This document shows, piece after piece, positions 1 to 7,536 of a stretch of DNA of 52,869 nucleotides (positions are counted from its first letter, which is position 1; every line of letters begins with the position of its first letter). A program made the translations under genes and the position numbers. The notes beneath the pieces were generated by a model. That model saw only the letters and a program-made list of their open reading frames with translations. It searched no databases and had not been told where the DNA came from. The DNA comes from Ruminococcaceae bacterium UBA5406 (GTDB taxonomy: Bacteria > Bacillota > Clostridia > Oscillospirales > Acutalibacteraceae). Location of the stretch: NCBI GenBank assembly GCA_002407675.1, contig DHNW01000007.1, positions 5,788-58,656 of the forward strand, in the 5' to 3' direction.

Positions 1-2
1 AA

Positions 3-374
3 GTCACAATCAGCGGAGACAATAATTCCTCTGAGACGAGTGACCCAACAGTGGCTGTTGCACCAGACTATACCCTTTCCATCAGTGCAGAATCGAATGG
101 CGGCGTTGGTTACACTCGCACAATTACCGTTGATGGCAAAAGCAAAACAAATCTGGATGGTAAATACCTTGTTACAGCCATTACGGAAGGCAGCGGAGAC
201 AACGCTAAGGTATCCGTTGTGATGTTTGCCTTGACCGGCACAACCGCCAGCGTTTCTTATCAGACAAAAGGGGCAACCGTAGAAACCTGGATCGTCAGTG
301 CAAACAGTATGCCAAAATTCACAAACGGAGCAATTGATGGCAAGTTTGACGCTCATGCCACAACAGCAGATTAA
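3..374 (+). CDS. Partial surface/secreted-type protein, C-terminal end
   Basis: The reading frame is open from the left edge of the window, so the true start lies outside; a GTG at 51 is only an internal candidate. The visible 123 residues are rich in Thr, Ser, Gly and Ala with alternating hydrophobic residues, as in extracellular beta-sandwich proteins. No cysteine and no sorting signal is visible. The next gene begins 17 bases downstream with its own strong ribosome binding site, so the two are probably co-transcribed and may both work at the cell surface. I do not recognise the family. That it is a real gene is fairly sure; its function is unknown. Confidence 0.6.
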   Translation, partial: VTISGDNNSSETSDPTVAVAPDYTLSISAESNGGVGYTRTITVDGKSKTNLDGKYLVTAITEGSGDNAKVSVVMFALTGTTASVSYQTKGATVETWIVSANSMPKFTNGAIDGKFDAHATTAD

Positions 375-391
375 TTGGGAGGAGAAAAAAT

Positions 392-1594
392 ATGAACAAG
401 CGGATCGTATCTACTGCGCTTGTATTCCTGACGTGCCTATGCACGCTCTCCTTCCCGGCGTTTGCGGCAAGCCCGGAAGCACCGGAGCCGACGGCTGCCG
501 CCCGTTATTCAAACGGAGCTGTAAGCATCTCAGGGACAGGATATAAATCCAGCACGGACTATATTGTCCGTATCGTAAATACAGCAAAATCCAGTTTGTC
601 CGCCATGACGCAGACCACTGCCAACGGAAGCGGAGCGATTTTTGTTTCCGTCACCACCGGCAAACTTGAAAAACTTTCCGATTATACCGCATACGTCAAT
701 AATAAAGACGGCAGTCAGGCGGCAGCGGCTTCTATTGAAGGAGCAAGCCCCGTCACCTATACGGCTGCAATTGCCGCGGGCACCGGCGGCAGCATTACCA
801 CCGGAACCACCGGTTCGTACGCTGCCGGCACGGTGATCAGCCTGAAAGCCACTGCCAACAGCAATTACACCTTTGACAAATGGACTTCTTCCAATGGAGG
901 TAAGTTTGCCAATGCCAGAAGCGCGGCCACCACTTTCACTATGCCTGCCAACAGTGTCACGGTTACTGCCCATTTTACCTACAATGGCGGCGGCGGTGAT
1001 CACCATCACAGCGACGGCGGAAGCCACCACCACAATGGCGGCGGTTCTGGTTCCGGCACAACGGCCACCGCGCCCGTTTCTTCTTCAAACAACACCTTCG
1101 CGAGCGACACAAACCACGATTTTTCCGTAAACGGGACGTACCAATTTAAAATCACAAGCAAGGACGGCAAAGCCCCTGTGTTTGCCGTCGGAACATCGGG
1201 CGTATTTCAAGTGACACTTGCCAAAGTGGACGGCAATGATTATTTCTATAAGATCACGGCCATCGGCGCTCCGGGTTCCCAGGCGGGGATCTACATCAAC
1301 CACGGCCCAAGACTCCTGATTGCCACGGTCGGCTCCGCCTTTACTTCCGGCGTTAAGCTGGACACGGGAAGCCGGCTCTCCGTCGCAAAGGGCAGGACCT
1401 ATCAGTTCCGGGTAACTGCTTCAAGCAAACCGGTTTTTGTATGCGGAAACAGCTCTGTTTTCCGCGTTTCATTCAGCGGATCCAAAGGGAATGACTATTT
1501 CTTCAAGGTTACCGCCACCGGAAAAGCCGGAGACAGTGCCGGTTTCTATATCAACAGAGAAAAAGCCCCGCGCACCATCGGGACAATCGCCTGA
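392..1594 (+). CDS. Secreted protein with InlB-like repeat, His-rich linker and duplicated C-terminal module
   Basis: 400 residues. The N-terminus is a clear signal peptide (MNKR, a hydrophobic core, then AFA before ASPEAPEP). Residues about 120-195 look like a bacterial InlB-type B-repeat (GTGGSITTGTTGSY...FDKWTSSNGG...ANSVTVTAHF). A Gly/His linker with two HHH clusters follows at about 200-225. The rest is two related modules of about 70 residues sharing the pattern YQFKIT/YQFRVT, then VF, GNDYFYKIT/GNDYFFKVT, and GIYIN/GFYIN. No LPxTG or transmembrane anchor is seen, so it is probably released or wall-associated through other contacts. GGGAGGAG precedes the ATG. Ligand and role are unknown; the His clusters suggest metal binding (inference). 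Confidence 0.8.
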   Translation: MNKRIVSTALVFLTCLCTLSFPAFAASPEAPEPTAAARYSNGAVSISGTGYKSSTDYIVRIVNTAKSSLSAMTQTTANGSGAIFVSVTTGKLEKLSDYTAYVNNKDGSQAAAASIEGASPVTYTAAIAAGTGGSITTGTTGSYAAGTVISLKATANSNYTFDKWTSSNGGKFANARSAATTFTMPANSVTVTAHFTYNGGGGDHHHSDGGSHHHNGGGSGSGTTATAPVSSSNNTFASDTNHDFSVNGTYQFKITSKDGKAPVFAVGTSGVFQVTLAKVDGNDYFYKITAIGAPGSQAGIYINHGPRLLIATVGSAFTSGVKLDTGSRLSVAKGRTYQFRVTASSKPVFVCGNSSVFRVSFSGSKGNDYFFKVTATGKAGDSAGFYINREKAPRTIGTIA

Positions 1595-1613
1595 CCGGAG
1601 CGCATAAAGAATT

Positions 1614-1650
1614 CCTGCCGGAGGACATTTCCCCCGGCAGGATTTTTTTA
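1614..1650 (+). terminator. Intrinsic terminator after the secreted-protein gene
   Basis: An eight-base perfect stem (CCTGCCGG at 1614-1621 with CCGGCAGG at 1634-1641) is followed by a run of seven T. It lies just after the stop at 1594, and the convergent kinase-like gene ends at 1654, so it separates the two units. Confidence 0.8.
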
Positions 1651-1653
1651 TCT

Positions 1654-3363
1654 TCAGCCGGAAACCTTGGATTTGGAACTGGATGCTGACGAAGCAAACG
1701 GGGATACTCCTTTGCTGACAACGATAATGACCTTTGAGCCATAAGCCATTTGATCCCCTTCTTTGACATCCTGATATCCAATCACTTTGCCTTCTGCCAC
1801 CGTGCCGCTGTACTCTTCCGACTCAGAAGGGACAAACCCTGAGGCGGCGACCGCATTGGAAGCCCCTGAAAGCGTCTTCCCTGCAATTTTGGGAAGCGTG
1901 CGGACTGCGGCACCCTGACTGACCACTACAACAATTGCCGTCCCTTTCGCCATCTTTCCTCCCGGTTTGGGATCCTGGGAAATGATCTGGCCTTCCGGAA
2001 CAGTATCGCTGAACTGCTGGGAAGATAACAGAATTTGGTAATTCTGATCTTCCGCCGGCTGGGATGAAGATTTCGCTGTGAGGTCCGCATAATTCTTCCC
2101 AACCAGATTCGGAACCGTCATTTGGCCGGCAGACAAAGAGGAATCCGGCAGACTGCTGTTAGACAGAAGGGACGAGGCCTGCGAGGCAGCTGCCTGAGCC
2201 GTAATATTGTGCGTCTGATACCAGGCATTCCGATTAATCCAAACAGCTCCCACGGCCGTAAGAACCACAATCGTGATCAGGCAGGAAGACAGCACCCAGA
2301 CAAAGCCCGGCACTTCTTTTTTATGTTTACGCCGGGAAGAATCCTGTACAGAAGGCTCACTGAGTTTGTGAAATTTCTGACTGGCCTCAATGGCGGCCGT
2401 AACAGCAGGCGCCGCAGAAAGCTCTGTCCGCAGCTGCTCAAAGGTGCCGGTGCGCTTTTCTGGGGAAACCTGAAGGGCGTTTGCCAGTGATGATATCACA
2501 TAAGGCGGAAGACTGCGCATGACGGCATTAGGAATAAAAAGACGGGCGTCCGTCCGGCGCTTAAGTGCTTCCGGAGGAAGTTGCCCCGTCAGGGCAAAGA
2601 AAAGAGAGGCGGCAAAGCCGTAAATATCGGTCGGCTCACTGAGTTCATATCCCGCAACGTATTGTTCCAGCGCAGCACAGCCGGGAACCAGGCTGGGCGG
2701 AAGAGCCGTATCCATCTGCCGGATCGCAGGGATTGAAAAACCGCCGAGTTTCATTTTTCCGTCTTTCATAATCAGAAGCGTATCGGGAGAAATACCGAAA
2801 TGCCCGATAAAATGAGCATGCAGCGTACAGAGTGCCGACAGAACAGGCATAAAAAGCTGCCGAGCCAAATTCCAGCCCAGGCTTCCGCCGCTGCGTTCCA
2901 CAAAATAGCGCAGGGTGATGCTTTCCTGCCACTCAGAGATCGTATAAGCCGCATTGTTTTCTTCAAAAATATCGTAGATCTGAACAATCGGAGAAAGTTC
3001 ACGCATGTGCGCAATTCCCCTGAAATAGCTGAGAAACTTTTCGCGGCATTCGCGATAAGCGGTTTCGCTCCCTTTCAGGACTTGGACAGCCTTTCCATCC
3101 GAGCCGCGTTTGCACAGGGAGGCCGGAAAGAATTCATGCAGTTCAACCGGCGTATTCAGCACAGTGTCCAGTCCGATATAGAGGGACCCTTCCCCATTGC
3201 TGTGCTTTACAGAACCAACGGCATACCGGTTTTGCAGAACCGTACCGAACGGAAGGGCACCAAGCCGCTGCGGTTCACCCTTGCGGTGACCGCACACGGG
3301 GCAGACATCCTGCCCACCCAGATCGGACATGCAGTTCATACACAGATTTTTAAAATCAGTCAT
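1654..3363 (-). CDS. Zinc-ribbon, pseudokinase and PASTA-repeat membrane protein
   Basis: 569 residues. Order: a four-Cys zinc ribbon (Cys 8, 11, 21, 24), a Ser/Thr kinase-like domain (about 40-330), one membrane segment (about 360-385), then two PASTA repeats. Its relatives have an active kinase with VAIKEYFP, HRDISPDN and DFG motifs. Here these read VELHEFFP (His76 for the ATP-binding Lys), HFGISPDT (Gly190 for the catalytic Asp, Thr195 for Asn) and GGFS (Gly208 for the metal-binding Asp). The glycine loop is also poor. The protein should therefore be a catalytically dead receptor-like kinase with PASTA domains outside the cell, which in related proteins bind peptidoglycan or lipid II. It could act as a scaffold or sensor. 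Its gene tail faces the secreted-protein gene. Confidence 0.88.
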   Translation of the reverse strand: MTDFKNLCMNCMSDLGGQDVCPVCGHRKGEPQRLGALPFGTVLQNRYAVGSVKHSNGEGSLYIGLDTVLNTPVELHEFFPASLCKRGSDGKAVQVLKGSETAYRECREKFLSYFRGIAHMRELSPIVQIYDIFEENNAAYTISEWQESITLRYFVERSGGSLGWNLARQLFMPVLSALCTLHAHFIGHFGISPDTLLIMKDGKMKLGGFSIPAIRQMDTALPPSLVPGCAALEQYVAGYELSEPTDIYGFAASLFFALTGQLPPEALKRRTDARLFIPNAVMRSLPPYVISSLANALQVSPEKRTGTFEQLRTELSAAPAVTAAIEASQKFHKLSEPSVQDSSRRKHKKEVPGFVWVLSSCLITIVVLTAVGAVWINRNAWYQTHNITAQAAASQASSLLSNSSLPDSSLSAGQMTVPNLVGKNYADLTAKSSSQPAEDQNYQILLSSQQFSDTVPEGQIISQDPKPGGKMAKGTAIVVVVSQGAAVRTLPKIAGKTLSGASNAVAASGFVPSESEEYSGTVAEGKVIGYQDVKEGDQMAYGSKVIIVVSKGVSPFASSASSSKSKVSG

Positions 3364-3485
3364 GCCACCGCCTCCTGCTCCAGAAATGAATCGTCCTCTT
3401 TTCCATATTCTGTATCAAAATTCCAAATTTATCCGTATTCAGTCATTACAATCGACCAACCTCTTATCCGGTGATAATAGGGAAA

Positions 3486-3524
3486 GGCCTTTCCCTCAGC
3501 CACAGCGGCCAACAGGGAAAGGCC
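3486..3524 (-). terminator. Hairpin behind yebC, probable terminator
   Basis: Perfect 11-base arms (GGCCTTTCCCT at 3486-3496, AGGGAAAGGCC at 3514-3524) lie nine bases after the yebC stop. The U-run is poor (TTTCCCTATT on the minus strand), so termination may be incomplete. Confidence 0.6.
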
Positions 3525-3532
3525 CGATCCGG

Positions 3533-4267
3533 TCATTGCTCGTCCGCATTCTCCCAGTTATGCCAGACATTCTGGACATCGTCATTATCTTCAAGTGCGT
3601 CCAGCAAATGCTGCATGGAAGCTGCGCGCCCTTCCTCCAGCTTTGTATAAGTCGTAGGCACCATTTCTACTTCTGCGGATACGAACTGGTATCCTTTTGC
3701 CTCTAAATCAGCCAAAACGCCGCTGAAATCATCGGGTTCGGTAAATATTTCAAAAACATCTTCGTCAGCCTGAAAATCGGAAGCCCCTGCCTCAAGGCAG
3801 TCTTCCATCACTTTGTCTTCTTCCAGACCCTCGCGCTCTACCACCAAGACGCCTTTGCGTGAGAACAGGAACGAAACACAGCCGGTCGTGCCGAGATTTC
3901 CGCCGTATTTATCGAAATAATGGCGCAGATCGCCTGCTGTACGGTTACGGTTATCCGTCAGCGTTTCGACGATCACGGCAACGCCGCCGGGGCCATATCC
4001 CTCATAAGTAATATTTTCATATTTGGTATCGTCGCCGTCACCGGCGGCCTTTTTTATAATGCGGTCGATATTGTCATTCGGGACATTAGCGGCCTTCGCC
4101 TTTGCAATGCAGTCCCGCAGACGCGAATTTGCATCAGGATCCGGCCCTCCGCCTTCTTTGACCGCCACAGACAGTTCGCGCCCTATCTTAGTGAAAACCT
4201 TGGCGCGGGCTCCGTCTGCCTTTTCCTTTTTTCTTTTAATATTATTCCATTTTGAATGGCCTGACAT
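3533..4267 (-). CDS. yebC: YebC/PmpR family protein
   Basis: 244 residues, the usual family length. The N-terminus MSGHSKWNNIKRKK and the segment YEGYGPGGVAVIVETLTDNRNRT are family hallmarks. Members are cytoplasmic; they were described as DNA-binding regulators, and some were later shown to help ribosomes translate proline-rich stretches, so the symbol is a family name and not a proven role. I chose the ATG at 4267 because GGAGG lies nine bases before it and homology begins there; an upstream in-frame ATG at 4294 would add nine unrelated residues. It has its own promoter and is followed by a hairpin, so it is probably monocistronic. Confidence 0.93.
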   Translation of the reverse strand: MSGHSKWNNIKRKKEKADGARAKVFTKIGRELSVAVKEGGGPDPDANSRLRDCIAKAKAANVPNDNIDRIIKKAAGDGDDTKYENITYEGYGPGGVAVIVETLTDNRNRTAGDLRHYFDKYGGNLGTTGCVSFLFSRKGVLVVEREGLEEDKVMEDCLEAGASDFQADEDVFEIFTEPDDFSGVLADLEAKGYQFVSAEVEMVPTTYTKLEEGRAASMQHLLDALEDNDDVQNVWHNWENADEQ

Positions 4268-4306
4268 ACAATAAATCCTCCAATTGAATTCCATTTTAAC
4301 TTTTCG

Positions 4307-4335
4307 ATTATAGCACGATTTGTGGCATTTGGCAA
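4307..4335 (-). promoter_or_regulatory. Sigma-A-type promoter of yebC
   Basis: On the minus strand TTGCCA (4330-4335) and a perfect TATAAT (4307-4312) are separated by 17 bases, about 40 bases upstream of the yebC start and just after pyrB. Confidence 0.75.
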
Positions 4336-4348
4336 GGACGGCGCGGTT

Positions 4349-5422
4349 CTAGATTAAGGTGCGGCCATCACAGTAGGCACAAATCAGCATGTCTCCCGCT
4401 TCGGTAAAAAGATGCGGAAGGTATGGTTCCGTCTGCGTAATGCAATTCGGATTGGAGCATACATTCGGGTGGGTGGAATGGAGCGTTCCGGCGGCCGGCC
4501 GGATATGTGCACCTTGCAGAATTGTTAGGATCAGGGCCATGCGGGCGTACATCCCATACACAGTCTGCCGAAAATAAGTAGCGCGCGGATCTTCATCCAC
4601 TTCAGTGGTAATTTCGTTCACGCGCGGAAGCGGATGCAGAATCTTCAAATCCGGTTTTGCATGCGCCAGTTTGGCTCGGTCTAAAACAAAGACGCCTTTC
4701 TGCTTTTCGTACTGGCTTCCGTCTGCAAAACGCTCCTGTTGGATTCGAGTCATATAGAGAACATCGAGTTCCGGCAGCGCTTCCTCCAGTGAAGACACTT
4801 CGCTCCACGGGCATCCGGCCGCATCCATTACATCTTTGACATACCGCGGCAAAGCCAGTTCAGGCGTTGAAATAAGGACAAAGCGGTTCCCAGGAAAGCG
4901 TGTCATCGTCTTGATTAAAGAATGGACGGTCCGACCGTAGATCAAGTCTCCGCAAAGACCGATACACAAATGGTCGAGCCGTCCCTTTTCATTATACAAA
5001 GTTACAAGATCCGTCAGTGTCTGCGTGGGATGCAGATGACCGCCGTCGCCTGCGTTGATGATGGGCACTCTGGAATAAAGCGCTGCCGCCGCCGCTGCAC
5101 CTTCCCGCGGATGGCGAATAACGATGAGGTCGGTATAGCCCCCCACAACCATAACGGTGTCTTTCAGGCTTTCTCCTTTGGAAACGGATGTATTGCCGGG
5201 ATTGTCAAACCCCACCACTTCTCCGCCAAGCCGATACATTGCCGTCTGAAAAGACATTTTTGTGCGGGTGGACGGTTCGTAGAAAAGAGTCGCCATAATT
5301 TTTCCGCGGCAGGATTCTCGGTATGCCCAAGGATTGTTCCGAATGCTGTTCGCCAGATTGATCAGCTGTATGGTCTGTTCCACACTAAGTTGATCCAGAT
5401 CGATCATGTGATTGAGCTGCAT
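4349..5422 (-). CDS. pyrB: Aspartate carbamoyltransferase with C-terminal PyrI-like zinc domain
   Basis: 357 residues. It joins carbamoyl phosphate and L-aspartate to carbamoyl-aspartate in pyrimidine synthesis. The carbamoyl-phosphate loop STRTKMSF (51-58), GDGGHLHPTQ and HPLPR are intact. A plain catalytic chain ends near 310 residues; here about 45 more follow, with Cys 322, 327, 348 and 351 spaced as C-x4-C...C-x2-C. The wording CSNPNCIT-TEP...CAYC matches the zinc domain of the separate regulatory chain PyrI, which contacts the catalytic chain in enteric bacteria. The nucleotide-binding half of PyrI is absent. Start at ATG 5422 fits an AGAGG box nine bases away; a TTG at 5443 lies upstream but has no such site. 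No other pyr gene adjoins it. Confidence 0.93.
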   Translation of the reverse strand: MQLNHMIDLDQLSVEQTIQLINLANSIRNNPWAYRESCRGKIMATLFYEPSTRTKMSFQTAMYRLGGEVVGFDNPGNTSVSKGESLKDTVMVVGGYTDLIVIRHPREGAAAAAALYSRVPIINAGDGGHLHPTQTLTDLVTLYNEKGRLDHLCIGLCGDLIYGRTVHSLIKTMTRFPGNRFVLISTPELALPRYVKDVMDAAGCPWSEVSSLEEALPELDVLYMTRIQQERFADGSQYEKQKGVFVLDRAKLAHAKPDLKILHPLPRVNEITTEVDEDPRATYFRQTVYGMYARMALILTILQGAHIRPAAGTLHSTHPNVCSNPNCITQTEPYLPHLFTEAGDMLICAYCDGRTLI

Positions 5423-5451
5423 CGCACTTCGCCTCTGATTCAATTTTTCTT

Positions 5452-5480
5452 ATTTTACCATTTTTCCACGGAAATCACAA
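5452..5480 (-). promoter_or_regulatory. Probable pyrB promoter
   Basis: Minus strand TTGTGA (5475-5480), 17 bases, TAAAAT (5452-5457). The leader to the ATG is short (about 25 bases) and holds no PyrR-type attenuator that I can see. Confidence 0.6.
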
Positions 5481-5540
5481 GTTTGTCCGCGAATAATGAG
5501 AATTCATTCTGCTTATCCGGTTTATACCATTTATACGTCC

Positions 5541-5726
5541 CTAAACCCGGCTCCTTTGGCTATGTAAAATGATGTCCAGCGATGCCTGCGCGGCTTGATC
5601 CAATACCCTCTGCCGCCCGTCCGGAGTTTTGTTCTTGAGATACGCGGCATCGCAGATATAAACATGCGTATTTCCAATCCGCTTTTCTGCGGCAATATTT
5701 CCGCCAAGCGGAATTTCTGCAAGCAT
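5541..5726 (-). CDS. Small hypothetical protein beside the recombinase
   Basis: 61 residues, starting at an ATG behind an AAGGTG box. The pattern (LGGNIAAEKRIGNTHVYICDAAYLKNKTPDGRQRVLDQAA) looks like a folded protein and not a shadow: a beta-rich first half followed by an amphipathic helix. I have an impression of similar small proteins near recombinases in clostridial mobile elements, but cannot confirm it. It is divergent from the recombinase gene, with 193 bases between them, so a shared control region is possible. It might be a directionality partner or a passenger; function is not known. Confidence 0.5.
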   Translation of the reverse strand: MLAEIPLGGNIAAEKRIGNTHVYICDAAYLKNKTPDGRQRVLDQAAQASLDIILHSQRSRV

Positions 5727-5919
5727 CTGTCATCACCTTGCTTTATGCTTATTCGTGCCGCGGATTGTCCTATGATCATCTTGATTTGACTTGCGCGAAT
5801 AAATACAGTACCGAAACGACTATATTTTCTGTAGAAAAGCAGAGCACAGAATCCGGTTCGCCGGAAGAACCGGAAATTCACTTCAGAACATTGCAAGGGG
5901 AAGCACCCCGGAGGTTAGC
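5727..5919. other. Divergent intergenic region upstream of the recombinase
   Basis: This 193-base region separates the small minus-strand ORF from the recombinase. It contains the recombinase ribosome binding site GGAGG (six bases before ATG 5920) and a hairpin-like CGGTTCGCCGGAAGAACCG near 5850. No convincing sigma-A promoter is visible. A stretch GTACCGAA near 5808 resembles the GTACTGAA at the cotJC junction (7527-7534), but the match is too short to call an attachment site. Confidence 0.35.
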
Positions 5920-7515
5920 ATGGCGTACTGCCTGTATTTACGGAAATCACGCGCCGATCTGGAAGCTGAAGCACACGGCGAAGGCGAAACGCTTGCAAGG
6001 CACGAAAAAGCCCTTTTGGATCTCAGCCAGCGGATGAAATTGAAGATTGACTGCGTTTACCGTGAAATTGTTTCGGGGGAAACGATTGCGGCCCGGCCGG
6101 TTATGCAGCAGCTGCTCTCTGACGTTGAGCAGGGAATGTGGGACGGCGTGCTTGTGATGGAAGTGGAGCGCCTTGCCCGCGGCGACACAATTGACCAGGG
6201 GATTGTGGCGCAAACGTTCAAATTTACAGGCACAAAAATCATTACCCCTCTCAAAACCTATGATCCAAATAACGAGTATGACGAAGAATACTTTGAATTT
6301 GGACTTTTTATGTCCCGGCGCGAATACAAGACAATTAACCGGAGGCTGCAGCGCGGACGGATCGCTTCGGTGAAAGAAGGAAAATTTGTCGGCAACAAGG
6401 CGCCTTTCGGCTATGTCCGGAAAAAACTTGACAAAGAAAAAGGATATACGCTCATTCCGGATTCAGAAAAGGTTTCCGCAGTTAAAATAATTTTTTCTCT
6501 GTATGCTTATGGGGAAAAGCGCGCTGATGGAAGTTTTGAAGAGATGGGGACATCCAAAATTGCCCGGCGGCTGGATGAGCTGAAAATTCCTTCCGTGACC
6601 GGAAAAAGCTGGGCGGCCTCCACCATTCAGGGAATTCTCCGAAACCCGGTCTATATTGGAAAGATCCGCTGGAATGCAAGGCCTTCCAAAAAGAAAATGA
6701 TCGGCGGCAAAATCGTAAAAAAACGTCCGCGGACAAAATCAAGCGATTGGATACTGGCCGACGGCCTCCACCAACCGATCATCGATCAAAAAACATGGTA
6801 TACGGTTCAGCAAAGGTTAAGTGATCATCCGATTTGCCCATGCCCGAAAAATGCGGTAATTGCCAACCCGATGGCCGGTCTTGTCGTATGCGGGAAATGC
6901 GGCCGAAAGATGATCCGCCGCCCCTGCACAAACCCCAAGCACCCGGATATCATGATGTGTCCTTCTTCGTCGTGCAATAATATCAGCTCCGCTTTGGACT
7001 GCATTGAACAGCACCTTCTGGAAGCTCTGCGGCAATGGCTCGACCAGTATGAACTTACTTACAAACCACCCCATGACCCGGAATGCTCCGAACAAACTGA
7101 AATTAAGCAAAAAGCCCTGCGCAATGCGCAGGGCGAACTGGAAAAGCTGGAAAAACAAAGGGATACAATCTACAATTTGCTGGAACAAGGCACCTATACA
7201 GCAGACGTATTTCTGGAACGGTCAAAAAGCATAAACAATAAAATTGAAAAATCAAGAGAAAATATCAGCCGGCTTAGTCAGGATATTCAGCTGCTCTCCA
7301 AAGCGGCGAAGAATCAAAAAATAATTATCCCCAAAACAGAACATATCCTAACTCAATATGGAAACGCAAAAACACCGGCTGAAAAAAACCGTCTGTTAAA
7401 ATCCGTTCTTGAAAAAGTGGTGTATACAAAAACTGTCAATGGGCGCTGGCACAACAAACCGGATGACTTTGAATTGATTTTGTATCCCAAGCTTCCCCGC
7501 TCTAAAATTCACTGA
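5920..7515 (+). CDS. Large serine recombinase (site-specific integrase/excisionase)
   Basis: 531 residues. The resolvase-type catalytic domain opens with YLRKSR, giving the nucleophile Ser10, and holds the conserved ...EVERLARGD segment near residue 90. The recombinase DNA-binding domain (about 165-300, GNKAPFGYVR, then ILRNPVYIGKIRWN) and a zinc ribbon (CGKCGRKM near 325-330 with a later Cys pair) follow, then a coiled coil (about 380-450) typical of large serine integrases. These enzymes cut and rejoin two att sites. No cargo or structural phage genes adjoin it; instead a 5'-truncated spore-coat gene begins about ten bases after its stop. That arrangement is like recombinases such as SpoIVCA that restore sporulation genes by excision. 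Confidence 0.93.
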   Translation: MAYCLYLRKSRADLEAEAHGEGETLARHEKALLDLSQRMKLKIDCVYREIVSGETIAARPVMQQLLSDVEQGMWDGVLVMEVERLARGDTIDQGIVAQTFKFTGTKIITPLKTYDPNNEYDEEYFEFGLFMSRREYKTINRRLQRGRIASVKEGKFVGNKAPFGYVRKKLDKEKGYTLIPDSEKVSAVKIIFSLYAYGEKRADGSFEEMGTSKIARRLDELKIPSVTGKSWAASTIQGILRNPVYIGKIRWNARPSKKKMIGGKIVKKRPRTKSSDWILADGLHQPIIDQKTWYTVQQRLSDHPICPCPKNAVIANPMAGLVVCGKCGRKMIRRPCTNPKHPDIMMCPSSSCNNISSALDCIEQHLLEALRQWLDQYELTYKPPHDPECSEQTEIKQKALRNAQGELEKLEKQRDTIYNLLEQGTYTADVFLERSKSINNKIEKSRENISRLSQDIQLLSKAAKNQKIIIPKTEHILTQYGNAKTPAEKNRLLKSVLEKVVYTKTVNGRWHNKPDDFELILYPKLPRSKIH

Positions 7516-7536
7516 TAACTATATGGTACTGAAGAA
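7510..7536 (+). other. Inferred recombination junction (att site) in cotJC
   Basis: Recombinase coding ends TGA TAA (7513-7518); CotJC homology begins at GGT ACT GAA GAA (7525-7536, residues GTEE), in the same reading frame as the recombinase. Full CotJC proteins have about 60 residues before this point, none of which are encoded here. The abrupt switch marks a likely attachment-site half. The crossover dinucleotide cannot be fixed without the partner site. Confidence 0.55.

Noticed and set aside
1..7524. The missing N-terminal part of CotJC, sought upstream of the recombinase and elsewhere in the window.
   Set aside because: No frame shows the expected N-terminal wording (such as QYGGPDGELAA or a stretch ending in ILTDIG); the partner half is not in this window by eye.
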